Shown: positions 1 through 7,703, counted from the stretch's first letter. The stretch is 17,243 nucleotides of DNA from JBHIAG01 sp046758465 (GCA_046758465.1 JBHIAG010000043.1:1-17243), one strand, 5' to 3'. Program-made: numbers and translations. The notes: generated by a model not told the origin, from the letters alone.

Positions 1-1359
1 GAGCGGGCGAAGGCCTCCTGGAAAGGCGTGGGCAAGGAAGTCGCCAGCCCCGCCTACCAGCAACTGGCGGCGCAAATCCGGCCAGAGTTTGTCGGCTATA
101 CGGCAATGGAGGCCGAGGATTGTCTGATTGTCGCCATCGTGGCGCGTGACGGTCTGGTAAACGAGCTGCCAGCCGGAACCGAAGCCGAGATAGTGCTCGA
201 CCACACGCCCTTCTATGCCGAGGCCGGCGGCCAGGTGGGCGACGCCGGTCTCTTCCTCGCCCCGGAAAGCAAAGAAGAACGCGCCCGGGTGCGCGACACC
301 TACTATCCGGTGGCGGGCCTCACCGCCCACAAGGTCAAAGCCAAAGAGAAGTTGCGCGTGGGCGATCGGTTACAGGCGGTGGTGGACCGCGAAGCCCGCG
401 AGGCCACCATGCGCAACCACACCGGCACCCACCTGCTCCACGCTGCCCTGCGCGCCGTGCTGGGGCCGCACGTTAAGCAGTCCGGCTCGCTCGTGGCCCC
501 TGACCGCCTCCGCTTTGACTTCAGCCACTACGCTGCCCTCGACCCGGAAGAGCTGGCCGAAATTGAGCGCCTGGCCAACGAGCACATCCTGCACGACACC
601 CCCGTGAGCGAGGAGCGCATGGCCCTCGACGCTGCCCTCGCGAGCGGCGCCCTGGCCTTCTTCGGCGACAAGTACCCGCAGAAGAACGTGCGCGTCATTA
701 CCGTCGGCGACTTCAGCAAGGAACTCTGCGGCGGCACCCACGTGCGCCACACCGGCCAGATTGGCCTGCTCAAGCTCACCGCGGAGTCGAGCATCGCCGC
801 CGGCATCCGCCGCGTGGAAGCCATTACCGGCGCCACAGCCCTCGCCGAATATCAACAGACGCTCGCGCGACTCCAGCAAGTTGCCGCGCTGCTCAAAACT
901 ACGGACGGCCAAGTGATTGAATCCCTGGAGCGGCTGCTGGCACAGGCGCGGGCAGCCGAAAAGCAGCTCGAGGGACTGCGGCGACGCCTCGCGCAAGCTC
1001 AGGTGGATGAGCTGGTGCAGCGGGTGCGCCGAGTGAAACAGGTTCCCGTGCTGGCAGCCCGGCTCGACGCGGTGGACCGCGCCACCCTGCGCTCCTTGGC
1101 GGACTCGCTGCGAGCTAAGCTCGGCTCGGCGGTCATCGTGCTGGGTACGACCACCAATGGCAAAGTCGCCCTGATCGCTGCCGTAACCAAAGATTTGACC
1201 CAAAAACTGCACGCCGGCAAGATTGCTCAAGCAGTCGCCGGACGCTGCGGCGGCACGGGAGGCGGCCGCGCCGACTTGGCCGAAGCCGGTGGCAAAAACC
1301 CCGAGCTACTGGGGCAGGCCATTGCCGATGTGTATGCGATTGTCGAAAAAATGCTTTGA
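1..1359 (+). CDS. alaS: Alanine--tRNA ligase, C-terminal part (5' end outside window)
   Basis: Charges tRNA-Ala with alanine and hydrolyses mischarged Ser/Gly-tRNA-Ala in the cytoplasm. The reading frame is open from base 1 and begins inside the conserved stretch ERAKASWKG, so the GTG at 28 is not the true start. The visible part holds the editing domain with its zinc-binding motifs HTGTH (bases 418-432) and CGGTH (727-741). A charged, heptad-like helical stretch follows at about 850-1030, and then the C-terminal DHHA1-type glycine-rich domain ending in GRCGGTGGGRADLAEAGG. The N-terminal class II catalytic core (roughly the first half of a usual ~870-residue protein) lies upstream of the window. 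The stop codon overlaps the -35 of a promoter for the next gene. The identification is secure; only the 5' end is missing. Confidence 0.97.
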   Translation, partial: ERAKASWKGVGKEVASPAYQQLAAQIRPEFVGYTAMEAEDCLIVAIVARDGLVNELPAGTEAEIVLDHTPFYAEAGGQVGDAGLFLAPESKEERARVRDTYYPVAGLTAHKVKAKEKLRVGDRLQAVVDREAREATMRNHTGTHLLHAALRAVLGPHVKQSGSLVAPDRLRFDFSHYAALDPEELAEIERLANEHILHDTPVSEERMALDAALASGALAFFGDKYPQKNVRVITVGDFSKELCGGTHVRHTGQIGLLKLTAESSIAAGIRRVEAITGATALAEYQQTLARLQQVAALLKTTDGQVIESLERLLAQARAAEKQLEGLRRRLAQAQVDELVQRVRRVKQVPVLAARLDAVDRATLRSLADSLRAKLGSAVIVLGTTTNGKVALIAAVTKDLTQKLHAGKIAQAVAGRCGGTGGGRADLAEAGGKNPELLGQAIADVYAIVEKML

Positions 1360-1383
1360 TGGGATGCGAACGTGAGGTATACT
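1356..1383 (+). promoter_or_regulatory. Sigma70-like promoter for the lytic transglycosylase gene
   Basis: TTGATG (1356-1361), a 16-base spacer, then TATACT (1378-1383). The -35 box overlaps the alaS stop codon. The predicted transcription start at about 1390 lies downstream of the GTG at 1372, which argues for the internal TTG start of the next gene. The call rests on sequence match only. Confidence 0.5.
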
Positions 1384-1472
1384 CCGCCTACGCCAGAAAC
1401 GTTCCTTCCTGCGAATGACGAATATTGTCGCCGCAGGCCGCACGCGGGGTGCCAACTTCCTGCCCTTTCCCT

Positions 1473-1477
1473 GAGGG
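1473..1477 (+). promoter_or_regulatory. Ribosome-binding site that decides the SLT gene start
   Basis: GAGGG lies 8 bases before the TTG at 1486. The earlier in-frame GTG at 1372 has no purine-rich site at a good distance, and it would put about 38 proline- and arginine-rich residues in front of the signal peptide. Confidence 0.55.
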
Positions 1478-1485
1478 TATCACGG

Positions 1486-2151
1486 TTGCTTCGTAGCCTT
1501 ATTGCGGGCCTCACCGTCACGGCAGCCTTGCTGTTGCCAGCGACGTCTGCCCGGGCCGAGATCATCTCCTACATCGACGAGAACGGTCGGCGAGTGTTCG
1601 TGAACGAAGAAAAACCTAGCCGCACGCTGCCCGCGCAATCGTCGGCACCGGAGCGGCAAGGGGTGGCTCGACGCCGCATCCAGCAAGCAAGTATCGGCCC
1701 CTACATCGAACAAGTCGCTACCGAACACCGCCTCGATCCCAGGCTGGTTCACGCCATCATCGAGGTCGAGTCCTCTTGGGACTCCTGGGCCGTCTCCCGC
1801 AAGGGCGCGGTCGGCTTGATGCAATTGCTACCCGCAACCGGCCGGCGCTTTGGGGCGCGCAATCTGCTGGACCCGAAAACAAACATTGCCGCCGGTATCC
1901 GCTACCTGCGCTTTTTGCTGGATCGCTTCCAAAACAACCTGGCGCTCGCGCTCGCCGCCTATAACGCGGGGGAAAACACCGTCAGCGAGTTTGGCGGCAT
2001 CCCACCCTATCGGGAAACGCGAGCGTATGTGAGACGTGTCTCGGCACTCTATCATACTGGCGGGCGCATGGCCGCAGCCACGTCGGCTCGCGCGGGGCGC
2101 ATCTATCAGGAAGTGGATGAAAACGGACGTATCGTATTTAGGAATTTTTAA
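1486..2151 (+). CDS. Secreted lytic transglycosylase (SLT/LysM-type goose lysozyme fold) with DUF4124-like ends
   Basis: Cleaves peptidoglycan glycan strands, making 1,6-anhydro-muropeptides in the periplasm. With the TTG start the protein is 221 residues and opens with a signal peptide (LRSLIAGLTVTAALLLPATSARA). Next comes a DUF4124-like piece (SYIDENGRRVFVNEE). The SLT domain covers about residues 75-190 with all hallmark motifs: ESSWDSWAVS with catalytic Glu95, GLMQLLP, NIAAGIRYL and LAAYNAGE. The C-terminus repeats the DUF4124-like motif (YQEVDENGRIVFRNF), so the catalytic domain is bracketed by two related short modules. It sits directly behind alaS with its own likely promoter and 38 bases ahead of an amidase gene, so two cell-wall hydrolases are adjacent. 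An extended start at GTG 1372 (259 residues) is the alternative. The family call is secure; the start is less so. Confidence 0.9.
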   Translation: MLRSLIAGLTVTAALLLPATSARAEIISYIDENGRRVFVNEEKPSRTLPAQSSAPERQGVARRRIQQASIGPYIEQVATEHRLDPRLVHAIIEVESSWDSWAVSRKGAVGLMQLLPATGRRFGARNLLDPKTNIAAGIRYLRFLLDRFQNNLALALAAYNAGENTVSEFGGIPPYRETRAYVRRVSALYHTGGRMAAATSARAGRIYQEVDENGRIVFRNF

Positions 2152-2189
2152 GTGTCTAACTCCGACTCGCTACAGGTTAGGAAACCCTA

Positions 2190-4016
2190 GTGGCAACAGC
2201 CGAGCGTAAAGCGGATGCGGGGACGGTGCCGATAGCCGGGCGGAACACGACCAGACAGTATCGGCTTGGACTCCTCGGGCTCCTCCTTACCCTTCTTCTC
2301 TTCTTCACTTCCCTCCCCTCGGCGTCGAGTGATCCATCGCGCAGCCGTGCCGAGCGCGCACGCATCGGGCGGCAACAATTCAACCGCGCAGAAAAGTTGC
2401 GCACGGCGCTCGAGGGCAAACCGCGGCGCGCCCGCAGCAAGCGGGAATACCTCCGCGTCATCCGCACCTACCGACGCGTCTACGACATCGCCCCGTTCAC
2501 CGGTCGCGCCGCACGCGCCCTCCGCGCCCGGGCCGAGCTCTACCAGGAGATGGGCCGCCAGTTTGGCGCCAACTATTTCCGCCAAGCCATTCGCACCTAC
2601 CGCTTCCTGCTCAAGGAATATCCCTACGGCACCCACCGCTTCGACGCCCTCTTCACCATCGCCCAAATCCAGTGGGCCGACCTGAAGGACCCCAAAGCGG
2701 CACAGAAAACCTTCGCCGAGTATGTAAAGCGCTATCCAAAGTCCAAGCAGGCCGCCCGGGCGCGCCAGGCACTCAAAGATATCCGCCAGCGAGAGCAGCA
2801 AGCGAAAGCTGCCCGGGCCGCACCGAGCGAGCGCGTACACGTGAACAACATCCGCTACTGGAATACCGCGAACTACACGCGCGTCGTGATCGACCTCGAC
2901 GGTGAAGTTACCTACCAAGGAGCTCGTATCCCCAAGCCCGACCGTATCTTTTTTGACCTCTTTGGCACGCAATTGAGTTCCCCGCTGGTCGGCAAGACCT
3001 TCGAGGTGGAAGACGGCCTGCTGAGGCGGATCCGCGTGGCGGAAAACCGCCGGGGCATCACGCGCGTGGTGCTCGAGGTCACCGGGGCCAACGCCTATTC
3101 CGTCTTTCCTCTCCCCAATCCCTTCCGTCTGGTGGTGGATGTACGGGGAGATAAGAAAAAACGAGCGAAAAAGCCAGCCCGGTTGGCCGCGGCGAAGGCT
3201 CAGCCACCCACATCTCTACCGCAACCGCCGGCCGCACCGCAGCCGACGAGCACCGGCGACCGGACCTTGACGCGAGCGCTGGGGCTCAAGATCAACCGCA
3301 TTGTCTTGGATCCCGGGCACGGGGGCCATGACACGGGTACCATCGGCCCCAACGGCTTTATGGAGAAAGATCTGGCCCTGGACGTTGCCCGGCGCCTGGG
3401 TAAGCTCTTGGAAGAAAAACTCGGGGCCGAGGTCCTCTACACGCGCGAGGACGACACGTTCCTCCCGCTGGAGAACCGCTCCGCCCTCGCCAACGAGAAA
3501 CAGGCTGACCTGTTTCTCTCCCTGCACGCCAACTACAGCCGCAATCGCCGCATACGCGGCGTCGAGACCTTCTACCTGAACTTCACCAGCGACCAGGAAG
3601 TCCTGGAGTTGGCGGCGCGGGAAAACGCGCTCTCGCAAAAATCGGTGCACGAACTGCAAGACCTGGTGCGCAAAATTACGCGCAATGAAAAGATAGACGA
3701 GTCGCGCGAACTGGCACGCGCGCTGCAAGTCAGCCTCTACCAGGAGCTGCGGCGCGCCAGTCGCACGATTCAGAACCGCGGCGTCAAACAGGCGCCGTTC
3801 GTGGTCTTGATTGGCGCCGATATGCCGTCGGTGCTGAGCGAGATCGCCTTCCTCAGCAACGCGCGGGACGAAAGGTTGCTGAAGACATCCCGCTGGCGTC
3901 AGCGGGTGGCCCAGGCGCTGTTTACGGGAATCACCAATTATCTGCAAAGCCTCAACAGCGCCGACATCGCCCGCCTCCCCGCCGCGCAGACCGCCACCAC
4001 CCCACCCCCGCACTAG
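2190..4016 (+). CDS. N-acetylmuramoyl-L-alanine amidase (helical repeats + AMIN + Amidase_3)
   Basis: A zinc amidase that removes stem peptides from peptidoglycan, probably at division sites in the periplasm. It has 608 residues. A positively charged N-terminus and a hydrophobic segment at about 26-43 form a signal peptide or anchor. Residues ~60-205 are Arg/Lys-rich helical repeats resembling TPR/YbgF-type units (FAEYVKRYPKSKQAARARQAL). Residues ~214-318 are an AMIN domain (RVVIDLDG, RIFFDLFG, FRLVVDVRG), which usually targets septal peptidoglycan. After a Pro/Ala/Thr-rich linker comes Amidase_3 (~368-590). All zinc ligands and catalytic residues are present: His377 (DPGHGG), Glu392 (MEKD), His446 (SLHAN) and Glu551 (LSEIAFLSN). 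The GTG start is supported by AGGA 7 bases upstream. Similar to AmiC but longer because of the repeat module. Confidence 0.93.
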   Translation: MATAERKADAGTVPIAGRNTTRQYRLGLLGLLLTLLLFFTSLPSASSDPSRSRAERARIGRQQFNRAEKLRTALEGKPRRARSKREYLRVIRTYRRVYDIAPFTGRAARALRARAELYQEMGRQFGANYFRQAIRTYRFLLKEYPYGTHRFDALFTIAQIQWADLKDPKAAQKTFAEYVKRYPKSKQAARARQALKDIRQREQQAKAARAAPSERVHVNNIRYWNTANYTRVVIDLDGEVTYQGARIPKPDRIFFDLFGTQLSSPLVGKTFEVEDGLLRRIRVAENRRGITRVVLEVTGANAYSVFPLPNPFRLVVDVRGDKKKRAKKPARLAAAKAQPPTSLPQPPAAPQPTSTGDRTLTRALGLKINRIVLDPGHGGHDTGTIGPNGFMEKDLALDVARRLGKLLEEKLGAEVLYTREDDTFLPLENRSALANEKQADLFLSLHANYSRNRRIRGVETFYLNFTSDQEVLELAARENALSQKSVHELQDLVRKITRNEKIDESRELARALQVSLYQELRRASRTIQNRGVKQAPFVVLIGADMPSVLSEIAFLSNARDERLLKTSRWRQRVAQALFTGITNYLQSLNSADIARLPAAQTATTPPPH

Positions 4017-4051
4017 TCCCGACTGGCCAGCATCACGAAAAATGTACTACC

Positions 4052-5137
4052 ATGCAGGTTGTGGTTAGGTTTGCTTCTACACTGTGGATTCTGACGCTGG
4101 GGCTGCTGGCCGTACCCCCGGCCACCGCGCAGGAGCTCCTGCCACCCACCCTAGACGCCTGGGAACGCACGGAGACTCATTCCTTTGGCGTGGAGGCCCT
4201 GGAACAACTCGCTGGCCGCGAGGCGCCCCTCTGGCGGGAATACGGTGCGACGCGGGCCGACCGCGCCGTCTATCGCCAGGGCCCCCATAGCCTCACAGTA
4301 AGCCTGATGGTCTTGCGCGATGCCGCCGGAGTCTACGGTGCCTTCAGCTTTTTGGGCGCCGGCGGCCAGCCTCTTGAGCTGGGCGAGGCAGGCCGGCAAA
4401 CAGCCAGTGGCTGGGTGTTTTACACGGGCAGGTATTGCGTCACGGCCGTGGCCAGTCCCACCAGTAAGCCGCAGGCCGCCCTCCAACGGTTGGCACGTGA
4501 ACTGGCTGGCGGAATCTCAGGCACGTCGCCCTTGCCCAGCATACTGGCCTTCCTTCCCCAGGAGGGACTCCGGGCCAACTCCGAACGCTATCTGCTTGGC
4601 CCGGTGGCCCTGGGGCGCTTGGCACAGCTCGGGCCGGGAGACTGGTTAGGATTCGCCTACGGGACGGAGGCACTCTGGGCCGAGTACGAACTGGAAGGGC
4701 GGCCAGCTAGCTTCTTGCTGGCCAGCTTCCCGACACCCCAACTGGCTGCCGACCGATTGCGGGAGTTCAGCCAACGCTTCAATGTCAACGGGACGGGTGA
4801 CCCGGCCCGCCCGCTGGTGTATGCCAAGCGAGTGGGGCCTCTCGTCGGGCTGCTGGTGGGAGTCGAGTCCGGTAAGACGGCCTCCCGCTTGCTCAATCAA
4901 CTGCGGTATGAGTATGAGCTAACCTGGGACGAGCCCTCCCAGCAACCCACAGCCTCCGCTTGGTTGGGTGACCTCGCGAATATCTTCATCGGCACTGGGG
5001 TCATGCTTTTATATGCTCTGCTGTGCGGATTGGTCTTTGCGGGTCTCCGGCTGCTGGCGCAACACCTCTTCCCCGGCAAGGTATTCAATCGGCCAGAGGA
5101 CGTGGAAATCATACGGCTTGACCTGAGGCAGCACTAA
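4052..5137 (+). CDS. DUF6599-like secreted protein with a C-terminal membrane segment
   Basis: The function is unknown. The 361-residue protein starts with a signal peptide (residues ~1-27, ending PATAQE). It continues as a soluble, presumably periplasmic region with two similar halves that each read like the DUF6599 family (VSLMVLRDAAGVYGAFSFLG in the first, FLLASFPTPQLAADRLREF in the second). A strongly hydrophobic segment follows at ~306-333 (GTGVMLLYALLCGLVFAGL), with a short charged tail that should face the cytoplasm. There are no recognisable catalytic motifs. It lies 35 bases after the amidase stop on the same strand, so it may share its transcript; no clear Shine-Dalgarno site is visible before the ATG. 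DUF6599 is, as I recall, most common in Acidobacteriota, one basis for the organism guess. The family assignment is by memory of sequence style, not a search. Confidence 0.75.
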   Translation: MQVVVRFASTLWILTLGLLAVPPATAQELLPPTLDAWERTETHSFGVEALEQLAGREAPLWREYGATRADRAVYRQGPHSLTVSLMVLRDAAGVYGAFSFLGAGGQPLELGEAGRQTASGWVFYTGRYCVTAVASPTSKPQAALQRLARELAGGISGTSPLPSILAFLPQEGLRANSERYLLGPVALGRLAQLGPGDWLGFAYGTEALWAEYELEGRPASFLLASFPTPQLAADRLREFSQRFNVNGTGDPARPLVYAKRVGPLVGLLVGVESGKTASRLLNQLRYEYELTWDEPSQQPTASAWLGDLANIFIGTGVMLLYALLCGLVFAGLRLLAQHLFPGKVFNRPEDVEIIRLDLRQH

Positions 5138-5262
5138 CCTGTTGGCAGATGGAAGGTTAACCCAAAAACCCTCGCAACTGTTGCATAAATACAACATTGA
5201 GGTTCTTGGCAACCGTAAGAAAACAAAACAGTTACCGGATGCCCCCAGCCTGCCTTTTCTGC
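5138..5262. other. Non-coding stretch, nothing recognised
   Basis: Relatively AT-rich sequence between the DUF6599-like gene and the small-RNA promoter. It contains only short inverted repeats (such as GTTG/CAAC around 5179-5194). No ORF with a plausible start and composition was seen. Confidence 0.6.
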
Positions 5263-5292
5263 TTGACACCCACTCTGCAGCCCTACTAGACT
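5263..5292 (+). promoter_or_regulatory. Strong sigma70-like promoter upstream of a short terminated transcript
   Basis: A perfect -35 TTGACA (5263-5268), an 18-base spacer and -10 TAGACT (5287-5292). The predicted start is at about 5299. No protein gene follows. The next elements are two hairpins with a terminator (5353-5386) and then the tRNA. Confidence 0.55.
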
Positions 5293-5298
5293 GGCGCT

Positions 5299-5386
5299 CC
5301 GTAAAGGGGTCTGGCTCAATCGCGCACTGGGCCATACCTACTTTCCCCGGAAGCTCTCCGACCCTGTCGGAGGGCTTTTGGTTTTT
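5299..5386 (+). ncRNA. Candidate small RNA (~88 nt), unclassified
   Basis: The transcript is inferred from a promoter with a perfect -35 and an intrinsic terminator. It would fold as a first hairpin, TGGCTCA (5312-5318) with TGGGCCA (5328-5334) and one G-U pair, closed by GGGG (5306-5309) with CCCC (5345-5348). The terminator hairpin follows. It does not match tmRNA, SRP RNA, 6S RNA or RNase P by eye. Alternatives are a terminated leader upstream of the tRNA, or simply the 3' end of the preceding operon. Confidence 0.4.
5353..5386 (+). terminator. Intrinsic terminator
   Basis: A 9-bp stem GCTCTCCGA (5353-5361) / TCGGAGGGC (5367-5375) with one T-G pair and a 5-base loop is followed by TTTTGGTTTTT (5376-5386). 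It would end both the upstream protein operon and the candidate small RNA, and insulate the tRNA gene. Confidence 0.8.
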
Positions 5387-5444
5387 ATGGGCGTGCAACC
5401 GGAAATTTGCTAGGCTCAGCCCCGGCAGTGTTTTCTCCCGGCCA

Positions 5445-5519
5445 GCCGGCGTAGCTCAGCGGTAGAGCAGCCGATTCGTAATCGGCAGGTCGCCCGTTCG
5501 ATCCGGGCCGCCGGCTCCA
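5445..5519 (+). tRNA. tRNA-Thr (anticodon CGT)
   Basis: A full cloverleaf is visible. The acceptor stem is GCCGGCG (5445-5451) with CGCCGGC (5509-5515). The D arm is GCTC/GAGC and the anticodon arm GCCGA-TTCGTAA-TCGGC, with anticodon CGT reading ACG. The T arm is GCCCG-TTCGATC-CGGGC. The discriminator base is T and CCA is encoded (5517-5519). The 3' end lies 16 bases from the stop codon of a convergent gene. Confidence 0.97.
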
Positions 5520-5535
5520 TCACTTCCCTCACGCT

Positions 5536-6408
5536 TTATTGCCTGCTGCGCGCGATCACGCCGACGAGGCCGTGGAGTACGCGTAAGCCCGCTTGCAGGG
5601 TCCGATCGTTTTCTTCGTGGTCGGGGTTATACGCGGTCAGGGCTGCGGCCTGGATGCGGAAGCGGGCGGCAATCATCTGGATCGCCTCCTCGGCTTCCCG
5701 CAGCGAAAGGCCATCCGGCGTCCTGTAATCAACGCCGGGGGCGATCGCGGGATCGAGTACGTCAATGTCAAAGTGGAGATAGACTTCGTCCACGTGGGAG
5801 TGAAGTTGTGCCAGCTTCGGCTGCAGAGAGGCTGCCACCCCAGCCGCTTTTATTTCCGCAGCAATCGCAACTTGGACCTTCGAACGCTCAAGGTTATCTC
5901 GCTCACCCGGGTCGAGGTCCCGCACACCCACGAGCAGGGCTTGCGCAGGAGGCACGGGGGGCAGGTTGGCAATCTGGCTCCATAGCTCGTGGTAGCAAAG
6001 GCCGGTCGCAATCGCCAACGGCATGCCTTCGAAAAAGCCACTGGCTGTTGTTTCAGGTGTATTGAAATCACCGTGAGCATCAAACCAGATAATTCCGACC
6101 CTTGACTTCAGCCCAGCCAGCACCCCCAGGCAAACACTACAGCCGCCACTGAGAACCAGGGGAAAGGCACCGGCCCCTCGGGCGCTGGCCACGTGGGCTG
6201 CCAGGGCGGTGTTGGTCGTGACCACAGCGGCCAAAATCTCCTGCGTATCGTGGCCGCGCTGCACGGTCTGGACCGCGACCTCAAAGCCGCTGCGCCGCAG
6301 GGCTTGCTCCACTCCTGCATCCAGGTAGCGCAGAGGGCCTCGGCCAGCACCCCTACCTGCCTGGAGAAAGCCATAATGGTAGGGCACTTGAATCAGGCTG
6401 ATTCTCAT
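5536..6408 (-). CDS. Arginase/agmatinase-family protein with an altered metal site
   Basis: Ureohydrolase-fold protein, 290 residues, the usual length. Characterised relatives hydrolyse arginine, agmatine, formiminoglutamate or other guanidino compounds using two manganese ions. Conserved motifs are WFDAHGDFNTP (Asp110, His112, Asp114) and HFDIDVLDPAIAPGVDY (Asp214, Asp216). The first metal motif, normally GGDHS, reads SGGCSVC: Cys90 replaces the histidine ligand and Gly the preceding aspartate. The C-terminal loop AYNPDHEEND replaces the usual EYNP pattern. This may be a divergent clade with another metal content or substrate. It is preceded on the same strand, 95 bases away, by a GcvT-like gene and ends 16 bases from tRNA-Thr. 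The fold is secure; the substrate cannot be read from the sequence. Confidence 0.88.
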   Translation of the reverse strand: MRISLIQVPYHYGFLQAGRGAGRGPLRYLDAGVEQALRRSGFEVAVQTVQRGHDTQEILAAVVTTNTALAAHVASARGAGAFPLVLSGGCSVCLGVLAGLKSRVGIIWFDAHGDFNTPETTASGFFEGMPLAIATGLCYHELWSQIANLPPVPPAQALLVGVRDLDPGERDNLERSKVQVAIAAEIKAAGVAASLQPKLAQLHSHVDEVYLHFDIDVLDPAIAPGVDYRTPDGLSLREAEEAIQMIAARFRIQAAALTAYNPDHEENDRTLQAGLRVLHGLVGVIARSRQ

Positions 6409-6445
6409 TTCTCTTTGTAGCTACCGCCGGACCCGAGGATCCGCT

Positions 6446-6465
6446 GGCGGGTCGGCGCTCCCGCC
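6446..6465 (-). other. GC-rich hairpin between the GcvT-like and arginase-like genes
   Basis: The perfect 6-bp stem GGCGGG (6446-6451) / CCCGCC (6460-6465) with an 8-base loop lies in the 95-base gap between two same-strand genes. It lacks a T-tract, so it would act at most as a processing or attenuation structure rather than a clean terminator. Confidence 0.3.
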
Positions 6466-6503
6466 CATGAGTCTCCCCTTGCCAGCAACCCCCCTGACCC
6501 TTC

Positions 6504-7703
6504 TCAGACTACCGGCGTGGCGGTCTTTCGCGGCGGGCTGAAGAATGGGAGTCGCACCACCGTAGCCGTCACCTGGTGACGGACGGCCTCAACCGTCCAC
6601 TCCCTCTGCAGCCTGGTACCGGGATTGGCATGCTCGGAGGCGACGCTCGCCAGAGCGATCATCTTCTTAAGAACTGGTGACCAAGTGGTAGAGGTCGCCT
6701 TGCCCACCTGCTTCCCCCCTTTGTACACCGGCACCGCGACGCGGGAGGCAATGCCCGGGAACTGGGGAGCGAGGCCCACCGCTTCGTAGCGCTGCTCCAC
6801 TTCACTCAAGTCGATCTCAAGGCCGACAAGCTGCCGCTTCGGCCCCCGCCGCTGTTCCTCCACCAGGGCCGAGCGGCCGACGAAATCTTCTTTGTCCAGG
6901 TGGACCAGCCGGCCGAGGTTGATCTCGTACGGGGAGTACTTCTGGGCGTCAATCAGCGCCTTCTTGCTACTGATATAGTCCACCTCGATCAGGAGGAAGC
7001 CTGCCTCGATCCGGGTAATGTCCAGGACAATCATTCCCGCGGCGCGGACGCCAAAGTGCCAGCCTTCCTGCAGAATCGCATCCCACACCTTCACGGCCTG
7101 CTTCCACGGGACCCAGATTTCGTAGCCAAGATCACCCGTGTAGCCGGTGCGAGAAATATCCACCGGGACTCCGGCGATCTTCCCGTGGGTGACGCGGAAA
7201 TACTTGAGGTTTTCAATGTCCGCGTCCGCCAACTTCCTCAGCAGTCTCGCGGAGGTCGGTCCTTGCAGGGCAAGGGCAGCCTCCTTCCCCGACAGGTCCT
7301 CGATCAAAACGTCCATCCCGAAAGCGTTCTGGTGGAACCAGCGGAGGCTGGGGTCGGCGGCTGTCCACCGGTAGGTGTTCTCGGCGAGGCGGGAGACGGT
7401 CCCGTCGTCAATCACCTTTCCCTGCTCGTCGCACCAACACGCATAGATGACTTGGCCTACGGCAACCTTGTTCAGGTCGCGGGTGATGACCCGGTTCACC
7501 AGTTTCGTCGCGTCCTGGCCCGTGACCCGATACTTGAACAGCGGGGAGATGTCGATGAGAGCCGCACCATTGCGGATCGCGTTATACTCGTGCTCGTGGT
7601 GCGTCTCATACACACTGGCAGCGTAATACCCGGCCCACTCGCGATAGTTCAGGCTCTCGCAGAGTTGAAACGACCTCTCGTGCACCGCGCTTCCAATGGG
7701 CAT
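6504..7703 (-). CDS. GcvT-like (aminomethyltransferase / DmdA-type) folate-dependent enzyme
   Basis: Member of the T-protein family, whose characterised members move a C1 group from an aminomethyl or methylthio donor to tetrahydrofolate (glycine cleavage T-protein, DMSP demethylase, dimethylglycine/sarcosine oxidases). From the chosen ATG it has 399 residues. Motifs include ALIDISPLFKYRVTG near the N-terminus, ALQGPTS, the folate-site signature RTGYTGDLGYEI, LDITRIEAG (the LRLEAG equivalent) and a GcvT C-terminal barrel (TTWSPVLKKMIALA). The start at 7703 is favoured because GGAGG lies 7 bases upstream; an extended ATG at 7736 is possible. No gcvH or gcvP lies nearby, so a stand-alone demethylase role is likelier than glycine cleavage. 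The neighbours are an arginase-like gene downstream and divergent FAD oxidoreductases upstream. The family is secure; the substrate is unknown. Confidence 0.9.
   Translation of the reverse strand: MPIGSAVHERSFQLCESLNYREWAGYYAASVYETHHEHEYNAIRNGAALIDISPLFKYRVTGQDATKLVNRVITRDLNKVAVGQVIYACWCDEQGKVIDDGTVSRLAENTYRWTAADPSLRWFHQNAFGMDVLIEDLSGKEAALALQGPTSARLLRKLADADIENLKYFRVTHGKIAGVPVDISRTGYTGDLGYEIWVPWKQAVKVWDAILQEGWHFGVRAAGMIVLDITRIEAGFLLIEVDYISSKKALIDAQKYSPYEINLGRLVHLDKEDFVGRSALVEEQRRGPKRQLVGLEIDLSEVEQRYEAVGLAPQFPGIASRVAVPVYKGGKQVGKATSTTWSPVLKKMIALASVASEHANPGTRLQREWTVEAVRHQVTATVVRLPFFSPPRKTATPVV

Noticed and set aside
370..1230. 286-codon ORF antisense to alaS
   Set aside because: alaS motifs are continuous on the + strand; the antisense frame is a by-product of high GC.
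5142..5465. 107-codon ORF on the + strand between the DUF6599-like gene and the tRNA
   Set aside because: It runs through a promoter, a terminator and into the tRNA, has no ribosome-binding site and no family-like sequence.
5445..5519. tRNA-Thr 3' end as an island attachment site
   Set aside because: No second copy of the tRNA 3' end and no integrase gene was seen in the window; a gene ends just 16 bases away.
6504..7703. Glycine cleavage T-protein gcvT proper
   Set aside because: No gcvH or gcvP in the neighbourhood and the sequence is closer in style to the DmdA/aminomethyltransferase side branch, so no gene symbol was given.
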